Assembly: GCA_035353855.1 (NCBI GenBank)
Contig: DAOQAK010000010.1
Span: 1-64,000 of the forward strand
DNA from: Bacteroidales bacterium
GTDB taxonomy: Bacteria > Bacteroidota > Bacteroidia > Bacteroidales > CG2-30-32-10
Direction of reading: 5' to 3'
DNA length: 64,000 nucleotides
A program made the translations under genes and the position numbers. The notes beneath the pieces were generated by a model. It saw nothing but the letters and a program-made list of their open reading frames with translations. It ran no database searches and was not told the DNA's origin. Positions 8,086 to 14,093 of the stretch are shown in pieces (position 1 is the stretch's first letter; each line of letters starts with the position of its first letter).

Positions 8086-9148
8086 CTGGTTTTGTAGTGT
8101 TTGACTCATTATTAATTACACTTTCTATATTTTCTTTTTGCTCCTCTGTCATATCAGATATTGTCCCTTTTATATTTTTTGTGCCCGACCATTCTATATA
8201 TTGTTCTTCTTCCACAAGATTAATTTTTTGTTCTTTTTTCTTTACTGGGTTATTTGCGGGAAGCAAATCTACCAAACCTTTTGCTTCAGAATTAATTAAA
8301 AATTCAAAATGCAAATGTGGAGGAGTGCCTGCTGGTCCAGAATTCCCACTCTCTCCAATTACTTGTCCTTGCTCAATACTACCTTCTTTAACTATTCCTT
8401 TATTTAAATGAGCATAAAGTGAAAAAACTCCATTGTCATGTTTAATTATAACTACATTACCATAACCTGATATTGGACCTGAATAAAATACTTCACCTTT
8501 TCCTACAGATTTTACTGGAGTACCTATTACAATTCCTACATCTATTCCCCCATGAAATTGTCCAGGATAAAATGGAGCAGATGTTCCAGCTCTGTAATAA
8601 CCACTCACAATCTTACTAATATTTTTTTCTGATAAAACAATAGATATTGTTTTTTGTACAAGAGGAGTTTTCTGTACAATATCAACTGGTTCAAGACCAT
8701 CTAAATCAATTGCACAAATAGGTCTATTCCCAGCAAACTGAAACGGAGATAATTCAGGATATTTTCTATCTTTTATAATAATTGGATCTGGAGAAATAAA
8801 CCTGCAAGCCCTAGTATCATACATTCGCATTCCATAGTCTTGGAAAGAACCTGTTGCACCAAAAACTTCATCATCATTAAGTTTTCCATTAAAGCCAAAC
8901 TTATAGCTATCACTACTCCAGTTTCTGCCGGGCATTAATTGTCCAAATGCGTAATAATCTTGCGCACTGGTAATATCGGAAGTGTAATAGTCAATAGTTA
9001 TATTATCGCTTGTATGGGGTATTTTGCGGTCGCTCACTGTTGTAAGTACATTCCCCAAATGGTTATCCTTCTCATATAAAAATTGCGCAGGTATACCTTT
9101 CGCCCTAAGGTCTTTCTCAAAAAAATATATGTTTTTTCCTGACTGCAT
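8063..9148 (-). CDS. Rhs C-terminal tip 2 with M23 (LytM-like) peptidase, fused to element leader
   Basis: 361 residues. Residues 1-29 (MQSGKN...EKD) are encoded by the mobile unit. From residue 30 the sequence is Rhs core (NHLGNVLTTVSD, DYYAFGQLMPGR, FGFNGKLNDDE, YDTRACRFISPD), and the tip is an M23 metallopeptidase domain. Zinc ligands are visible as HGGID (about residue 200) and HLHFE (about 280). The expected activity is cleavage of peptidoglycan cross-links in a target cell. The Rhs shell is absent. Removing the two element copies joins this tip in frame to QQFELSNHL at 26728-26759, so it was probably the tip of that gene before integration. Confidence 0.8.
   Translation of the reverse strand: MQSGKNIYFFEKDLRAKGIPAQFLYEKDNHLGNVLTTVSDRKIPHTSDNITIDYYTSDITSAQDYYAFGQLMPGRNWSSDSYKFGFNGKLNDDEVFGATGSFQDYGMRMYDTRACRFISPDPIIIKDRKYPELSPFQFAGNRPICAIDLDGLEPVDIVQKTPLVQKTISIVLSEKNISKIVSGYYRAGTSAPFYPGQFHGGIDVGIVIGTPVKSVGKGEVFYSGPISGYGNVVIIKHDNGVFSLYAHLNKGIVKEGSIEQGQVIGESGNSGPAGTPPHLHFEFLINSEAKGLVDLLPANNPVKKKEQKINLVEEEQYIEWSGTKNIKGTISDMTEEQKENIESVINNESNTTKPDDTKKEE
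9057..9065. repeat. attachment core AAATGGTTA, left border
   Basis: Context ATTCCCC-AAATGGTTA-TCCTTCTC. The left flank belongs to the resident Rhs core (GNVLTT on the minus strand) and the right flank to the element. It reads N-H-L on the minus strand. Confidence 0.8.
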
Positions 9149-9164
9149 CGGTTTTTATATGTAC

Positions 9165-9172
9165 CAAATTTA
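9165..9172 (-). promoter_or_regulatory. possible -7 element for the outward leader ORF
   Basis: TAAATTTG on the minus strand fits the Bacteroidota -7 consensus TAnnTTTG and lies 16 bp upstream of the leader ATG at 9148. No clear -33 TTG is at the right distance. An element-borne promoter for the displaced tip is possible but unproven. The same site is at 17996-18003. Confidence 0.3.
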
Positions 9173-9345
9173 TACAATAATTACGTTCGCCTTCACCCTT
9201 TTATTGCTTTTTTTTTACACTTTTATACAATACCAATATAACTTGCTGCGTTATTATATTAAACAATCTATTCTTTATGTAACAACCGTTACTCATAATT
9301 TTCAGAAGTATTTAATATTTAGTAATCCTTAAACACTTGTCAATT

Positions 9346-10149
9346 ATGAGTAAACAAACCGGTTTAATAAAACTAAAAGGTAATATCGGCGGTATTAGCT
9401 TTTACAAGTCCGGCGGCGAAGACTTAGCAAGAAGAGCCAACGGACCTTCTAAAGAACGTATTCTCAAAGACCCTTCATTCGTGCGCACAAGAGAGAACAA
9501 CTCCGAGTTCGGCGGTTGCGCTTTTGCTGCCAAAACCCTTCGCATGGCTCTTATCAGCGTTATCCAAAGTAAAGCTGACCCGAGAGTATCTGCCCGGCTA
9601 ACACAGATTTTTAAAGAAGTTAACCTTAAAGGCTCCGGTACAAGAGGACAGCGAACCATTCCGCTATCGGCTGCAAGAAGCATCTTAACAGGATTTGACT
9701 TTAATATAAAAATGTCTTTATCCCAGGTGTTCAATGCGCCGTATGCTGTTACCAATAATACGGCAAGGAACCAGGGCACTATTACCATTGCCGCTTTTCT
9801 TCCTAAAGATTATATCGAAGCTCCATCAGGAGCAACTCATTTCAGGTTATTAGAAGCGATTGGCGTGGTGTCGGATTATGCCGTTAATGTTAATACAGGG
9901 CATTATGAGCCTACTGACCCGCTTTTAAACATGATTTCTTCCGTTAACTATTCTGCTGTTACTGCTCTTAATATTACTACCCCTGCAACTTTTACTCTTG
10001 CTGCCACACTGCCCGGAGCTACTGCGCCTACTATGACGGCTACTGTTAGCGTGGTGCAATGTTTAGGTATTGAGTTTTTCCAAAGAGTGGGAACGGTTGA
10101 TTATATGCTTGCCCAAGGCAATTGCATGAAGATTGTAAACGTGTTCTGA
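9346..10149 (+). CDS. uncharacterised 267-aa element protein
   Basis: I chose the ATG at 9346 (MSKQTGLIKL...) over an upstream TTG at 9337. The N-terminal quarter has LKGNIGGISFYKSGG and RTRENNSEFGG, motifs I recall from uncharacterised Bacteroidota proteins. The middle is mixed, and the C-terminal half is rich in T, A and V with a beta-strand look. There is no signal peptide, membrane helix or catalytic motif. It is divergent from the leader ORF and is followed by two terminator-like hairpins, so it is a single-gene transcript. Its codons are GC-richer than the neighbouring tips. A structural (particle-forming) role is conceivable; I have no evidence for it. Confidence 0.75.
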   Translation: MSKQTGLIKLKGNIGGISFYKSGGEDLARRANGPSKERILKDPSFVRTRENNSEFGGCAFAAKTLRMALISVIQSKADPRVSARLTQIFKEVNLKGSGTRGQRTIPLSAARSILTGFDFNIKMSLSQVFNAPYAVTNNTARNQGTITIAAFLPKDYIEAPSGATHFRLLEAIGVVSDYAVNVNTGHYEPTDPLLNMISSVNYSAVTALNITTPATFTLAATLPGATAPTMTATVSVVQCLGIEFFQRVGTVDYMLAQGNCMKIVNVF

Positions 10150-10188
10150 GGCTGTTTCATTTGTTTTTGCATTCCGTTGTTGGCGGTT

Positions 10189-10223
10189 GAGTCCTGTAGC
10201 AATACAGGGCTCTTCTTTTTTTC
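10189..10223 (+). terminator. rho-independent terminator after the 267-aa gene
   Basis: GAGTCCTGTA (10189-10198) pairs with TACAGGGCTC (10203-10212) with one G-T pair and a 4-nt loop, followed by TTCTTTTTTTC. Confidence 0.8.
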
Positions 10224-10297
10224 TGCATCATAAAAGAAAGTATTATATATTTGTTGTCATAGATTATTTTATTCTTTCTAATTTTTTCATTACTAAA

Positions 10298-10325
10298 GGG
10301 TCCTGCATCATTTCAGGACTCTTTG
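10298..10325 (+). terminator. second hairpin with the same GTCCTG stem
   Basis: GGGTCCTG (10298-10305) and CAGGACTC (10314-10321), then TTTG. It shares its stem core with the terminator 100 bp upstream. Confidence 0.45.
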
Positions 10326-10412
10326 TATTATATGCTATAACTCTGCTTCAGTTCTTCCATAATTAAGTTATAAACATGCTATAAGTGATATAGCAAAAAT
10401 CTATACACTTAA

Positions 10413-10478
10413 CCGACTTATATCGGGCTCATGTCCGACTGATGTACGGCTATAATCCGACTATACATTTATTTTTTA
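10413..10478. repeat. three iteron-like repeats, 22-bp spacing
   Basis: CCGACT occurs at 10413, 10435 and 10457, exactly 22 bp apart. The first two units also agree at AT, GGCT and AT positions, with CGG 6-7 bases in. A 22-bp period is typical of iterons bound by plasmid Rep proteins, and an AT-rich segment follows directly. Duplicated at 19244-19309. Confidence 0.6.
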
Positions 10479-10558
10479 AACGATTTTCTGTTTAACCATT
10501 TACTTTTCAGTTTAATTTACTATATTTATTTATATAACCATTTTTTAAAATAAATATT

Positions 10559-10786
10559 ATGAAGTTTAAATTTAACATTACAACCCTTCAGGATTGGTAC
10601 AATGAAGGTAGTTACTTACTCACAGAAACTATAAATTCAATGAGGACAGAAATTCAGAATAACAATGTTATTATTATCGAACAGCAGTATTCTAATGCTC
10701 CTGATGAAGAACTATTAAGGTTTAATTCATTAGAAAGCCTAAATGAATGGATAGATAAATATTTTCCCGATTTAAAGCAAGATTAA
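10559..10786 (+). CDS. 75-aa hypothetical protein
   Basis: A small soluble, acidic protein (MKFKFNITTLQDWYNEG...), predicted to be mostly helical with a C-terminal SLNEWIDKYFPDL. No family is recognised. It lies just after the iteron-like repeats and AT-rich stretch, so a regulatory or copy-control role would make sense, but this is positional only. Confidence 0.55.
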   Translation: MKFKFNITTLQDWYNEGSYLLTETINSMRTEIQNNNVIIIEQQYSNAPDEELLRFNSLESLNEWIDKYFPDLKQD

Positions 10787-11607
10787 AACAAATTGATGCT
10801 TTAAAACCTGCTTAGGCAACTCAAAAGCAAGCGGGAAAGGGATTGTCAAGGTTTTTGATAAAAAGTTTTACCCATTAAAAAGCAAAATGATAACAAATAA
10901 AAGTTTTTAGCAAAATTCATTTTAACCTTGACTGTGGGCAGCGCTGGCTTAACTTTGCATAAGCAGGTTTTAAAAAATTTCAGGGATTTGTTTTTCACCT
11001 TACGCCTGTGGCTTGCGCCTTGTCTGACTGTAAGAAGTAGCGCATAATAACAGCAATGAAAGAAAAAAAAGTAATTGTGTAGGGTTGTTGCTTATATTGT
11101 TGGACAAGCAAGCAGGGACAGCTTACTTTATTTTTCTTTGATTGCTACCGCTTTCAGAGCTGCCGCCAGCTCTTTGCTTTTTGGATTTTACTTTATAAAA
11201 AGTCAGAAGATTCAAAATACAAAAAGCAAAGTGCTGACGGCTTAGGTCGGTGTGCGCAGGTGTGCGGCTATTTGGCGACAGCCCGTAGTACATAATGCTG
11301 CTATGAGACTTACATGCATAATAATAAAAGCTGTTCAGCATGGAAGTTTTATAGCGCCGCATTATGTAAAATAGCTTGGGGCTTTTATTTTTTGGTACTT
11401 CGACAGGCTCAGTACAGGCTCATGCTTTTTGTTGCGGGGCGCAACGGATATACAAAAAGCATGACAAAAAATAAAAGCGTTGTGAGACGGATTTGCGGTG
11501 GCTGCGGGTGTTTTATCCGGGTCGGGGTATTTTACGACCAGCTTATATGGCGGATGCGGTGAAGGGCTTGGAAGCCCGGGAGCAAAATCTGGCGTTGGCT
11601 TTTTATT
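10787..11607. other. hairpin-rich non-coding region of the element
   Basis: About 820 bp without a credible gene; its short ORFs have no protein-like composition. It is full of long perfect inverted repeats: 10800-10814 with 10960-10974 (15 bp), nested 10845-10853 with 10924-10932; 11172-11183 with 11220-11231 (12 bp); 11290-11298 with 11359-11367; 11381-11394 with 11465-11478 (14 bp), enclosing 11421-11431 with 11453-11463 (11 bp) and 11432-11436 with 11440-11444. It could be a structured RNA, a replication or transfer origin, or recombinase accessory sites. Confidence 0.65.
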
Positions 11608-12159
11608 TTATTCGTGTTTCTTAAAACCAATTCTTTTCCTGTTTGCATGGTCTAATTGCTGCTGCTTGGATTCTTCAAACTGTTTTAAGTATTCAAAAAT
11701 TAAAATAAATTTATTGTCATAATCGATGAACTTACTTTTGATTTTATCCATTTCTAAAAATAACTCCTTATGTGTTAACAGTACTTCCCGCATTTTATTA
11801 AAGACACGAACTAAGTGTATATTTATCTGTATGGCTCTTTCCGTATTCAATACACTGGCAAGCATTAATATTCCATGTTCCGTAAATGCAAACGGGGCAA
11901 TACGCAATCCCATTATTTCTTTACTGGTACTACCAAACTGCTGACGGAAGTTTTCTAATTCTTCTTTGGTAAATTCAATCATAAAATCTTCAGGGAACCT
12001 TTCTATATTACGGCGTACCTGCTCTTTTAAACGCCTTGTTTCTATCCCGTAAAATTCCGCAAGATCCCTGTCAAGCATTACCTTTTTATCTCGTATAAGA
12101 TATATTTTAGATAAAATAATTTCTTCAGGTATCATGATTTTGTTTTCTGTTTTACTCAT
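11608..12159 (-). CDS. ORF6N domain-containing protein
   Basis: A 183-residue protein with the ORF6N N-terminal domain: a conserved block around LDRDLAEFYGIETRRLKEQV and then RFPEDFMIEFT (residues about 28-62). The motif FAFTEHGILMLASVLNTERAI follows. The C-terminal part is charged and helical. ORF6N domains are DNA-associated modules common in phage and mobile-element regulators (antirepressor-like). It is the last gene of the minus-strand block. A perfect TCGCAA/TTGCGA palindrome lies immediately upstream of it (12195-12225) and may be its operator. Confidence 0.85.
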   Translation of the reverse strand: MSKTENKIMIPEEIILSKIYLIRDKKVMLDRDLAEFYGIETRRLKEQVRRNIERFPEDFMIEFTKEELENFRQQFGSTSKEIMGLRIAPFAFTEHGILMLASVLNTERAIQINIHLVRVFNKMREVLLTHKELFLEMDKIKSKFIDYDNKFILIFEYLKQFEESKQQQLDHANRKRIGFKKHE

Positions 12160-12194
12160 ATCTATTTTTTTAATGGGACAAAAATAAAAATATT

Positions 12195-12225
12195 AATTGG
12201 GTGTCGCAATTTGCGATACCCAATT
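12195..12225. terminator. palindrome AATTGGGT...ACCCAATT between recombinase 2 and ORF6N
   Basis: Arms at 12195-12209 and 12211-12225 with one mismatch pair; the centre is TCGCAATTTGCGA. It starts directly after the stop of recombinase 2. It could terminate the recombinase transcript in either direction or serve as a regulator binding site upstream of the ORF6N gene. Confidence 0.55.
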
Positions 12226-13122
12226 TTAACCAAACGGATGATGCTTGCTTAACATGTCTGTAAGGCTGTCCAGCTCCTGTACTTCATAATGCTGTATGCT
12301 GTTGATAAGACGATGCCCCGCCATATATTGCACCTGCCTTTTGTCATACATCTTAAGCCAGTACAAAAATACCGATGCTCTTATATGCTGAACATTCCTG
12401 ATAACGGGATTAAGCCCCCTGAGTTCGCCGAGCAACCAGTTAATAATATTGCTTGTCCGGCTTGCAACAAAAAGACAGGTTTGGTCTATGGGCAGGGCGT
12501 TCAGGTAATCGTTAAGAACGATGATCTGTTTTGCTTCTAACTTTAATTCCCTGCTGTTGCTTCTCCTTGTACCGGGTATATACACAGTTCCGTTATTCAG
12601 ATTGATATGCTGCACTTCTATTTTTCCAAGTTCACCGCCATGCAAGCCCTGCCATACAATAAGTCCTAACATGGATAAGCTGCGCAGGCGGTTTCTTTTG
12701 TCTTTGCTGTATTCTGCATATTGGTTGTAAAGGGTTTCAAGGTCGGTGTAGGTTAACGGGTTCTCTGTAATGCGCTGCATCTGTCCTTTTATATGTAAAT
12801 GCCGTGCAGGATTTATTTCTATAATGCCTTCTTCTTTTAAATGATCATAATACTTGCGTATGCTGCATACCCTGATATTAACGGTTTGTATGCTTAGTTT
12901 TTTACTTTTTAAGTATTGTACATATTTTAAAAGTTCATTGTAATTCAGGTGTGCTATATCTGTATAATTCTCCTGTATCGCCCACTGTTCAAAGCGTTCA
13001 ATGTCTTTTACATTTTCTTCAATGGTGCGAAGCGCAAGACCGCTGTCTTTCAGATAATATTCAAAACTATTGGTGTTCATTGTTGTTATTGAGTTATTAA
13101 GAAAATAGTCATTCATTGTCAT
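12226..13122 (-). CDS. tyrosine recombinase-like protein 2, catalytic residues degenerate
   Basis: 298 residues with a SAM-like N-terminal domain and a C-terminal catalytic fold. The Arg-I box reads GLHGGEL where active enzymes have GLRxxEL. The H-x-x-R box reads QHIRA, so histidine is not three residues before arginine. AGHR and the terminal tyrosine (IQHYEV) remain. It is therefore either a specialised or a catalytically impaired partner of recombinase 1, whose 3' end it overlaps by 14 bp. ATG at 13122 is used here; MNTNSFEYYL at 13080 is a possible later start. It ends KHHPFG. Such paired proteins are, to my knowledge, recurrent on Bacteroidota elements. Confidence 0.85.
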   Translation of the reverse strand: MTMNDYFLNNSITTMNTNSFEYYLKDSGLALRTIEENVKDIERFEQWAIQENYTDIAHLNYNELLKYVQYLKSKKLSIQTVNIRVCSIRKYYDHLKEEGIIEINPARHLHIKGQMQRITENPLTYTDLETLYNQYAEYSKDKRNRLRSLSMLGLIVWQGLHGGELGKIEVQHINLNNGTVYIPGTRRSNSRELKLEAKQIIVLNDYLNALPIDQTCLFVASRTSNIINWLLGELRGLNPVIRNVQHIRASVFLYWLKMYDKRQVQYMAGHRLINSIQHYEVQELDSLTDMLSKHHPFG

Positions 13123-14092
13123 TGATGGATGTTTGTTGCTGCATTTTGTTCACGATATGGGTATATATCTGTGTGCTTTCTAAACAGCCATGCCCTAAGA
13201 ACTTTGCTATTTCTTCAATGGGCATACCACTTTGTAAAAGATGTGTAGCTATGGAATGGCGCAGGTTATGCGTGCTAAAGTGTTTTTCTATTCCCGCTCT
13301 TTCTCTCATATATGCAAAACGCTGGTAAAAACTATTCATCCGCTTGCCTTCCGTGTTTAAGAAAAAAGCTTCATCATCGGTATTTGTTTTTTTATTTCCA
13401 AACTTGTAATAAAATACCGCCCTGTGTTCTAATAAAAACCAGTTGCGCCCTTCTTCAATATATGAACGTATATCTTCCGCATGTTTATTGGCTATTGGGA
13501 CATAACGCTGTTTGTTGCCCTTGCCTTTGCGTACAAAAACCAATTTCCTGTTCAGATCAATATCACTAATGTTTAATCGTGTGCCTTCATCTTTACGTAA
13601 ACCACAACCGTAGAACATTGCTATAATCGCCCTGTCTCTTTGTCCCATTGCAAGGCTGTTAAAAGCGGAATGGGGTTCGTAAGTGGATTCGTAAAGTTGT
13701 TTTATTTCGGTTTGCGTTAGTATGGTTCTTTCATCTGCTTCATTTATTAATCTCTTTGGTGTAACATCTATAACATGCCGCCCTGTCTGGTTTAAATATC
13801 GTGCAAATGTATTGACTGCCTGTAACGCTTTATTGATATGGCTTGCACTTAACCCGCCTCCGTGCATCCGATTTTTTCTTCCTTTTAAATAAAGACTAAA
13901 ATCGCTGATATGCCTTGATTTTAATTGTGTTATCTGTGTAATGTTTTTCTGTTCCAAGAAGTGTAAAAGTTCCTGCACATGATCAGGCAGGCTGTTGACC
14001 GTGGTTTCGGCATAACCTATAATATCAAGCCACTGCTTAAAGTTCTGTAGTAAGAATGTATATTGGGGGGATTTTATTTCAAGATGCTTCAT
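13109..14092 (-). CDS. tyrosine recombinase 1 (XerD-like integrase)
   Basis: 327 residues with an N-terminal SAM-like core-binding domain (about 8-110) and a complete catalytic domain. All key residues are visible: R in GLRKDEG, K in KGNKQRYVP, H and R in HNLRHS, H in LGHG, and the nucleophile Y in STQIYTHI. It is the best candidate to cut and join at AAATGGTTA. It starts 1 bp after the stop of the ATPase gene and overlaps recombinase 2, so ATPase, recombinase 1 and recombinase 2 form one transcript. Confidence 0.93.
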   Translation of the reverse strand: MKHLEIKSPQYTFLLQNFKQWLDIIGYAETTVNSLPDHVQELLHFLEQKNITQITQLKSRHISDFSLYLKGRKNRMHGGGLSASHINKALQAVNTFARYLNQTGRHVIDVTPKRLINEADERTILTQTEIKQLYESTYEPHSAFNSLAMGQRDRAIIAMFYGCGLRKDEGTRLNISDIDLNRKLVFVRKGKGNKQRYVPIANKHAEDIRSYIEEGRNWFLLEHRAVFYYKFGNKKTNTDDEAFFLNTEGKRMNSFYQRFAYMRERAGIEKHFSTHNLRHSIATHLLQSGMPIEEIAKFLGHGCLESTQIYTHIVNKMQQQTSINDNE

Positions 14093-14093
14093 T

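Larger units (their letters stand above)
10150..10558. other. intergenic region with tandem hairpins and iteron-like repeats
   Basis: About 400 bp between the 267-aa and 75-aa genes. It contains two hairpins at 10189-10223 and 10298-10325, a TGCTATA/TATAGCA palindrome at 10377-10395, three CCGACT-headed repeats at a 22-bp period (10413-10478), and a very AT-rich stretch at 10463-10558. The arrangement resembles a plasmid replication origin. Confidence 0.6.

Noticed and set aside
9337..9345. TTG at 9337 as start of the 267-aa protein
   Set aside because: The ATG at 9346 gives the N-terminus MSKQTGLIKL, which looks like the family start as I recall it; the extra three residues add nothing.
11123..11722. 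Several 70-80-aa ORFs in the element's non-coding region
   Set aside because: They overlap the hairpins or the ORF6N gene on the opposite strand, have odd composition, and show no domain.
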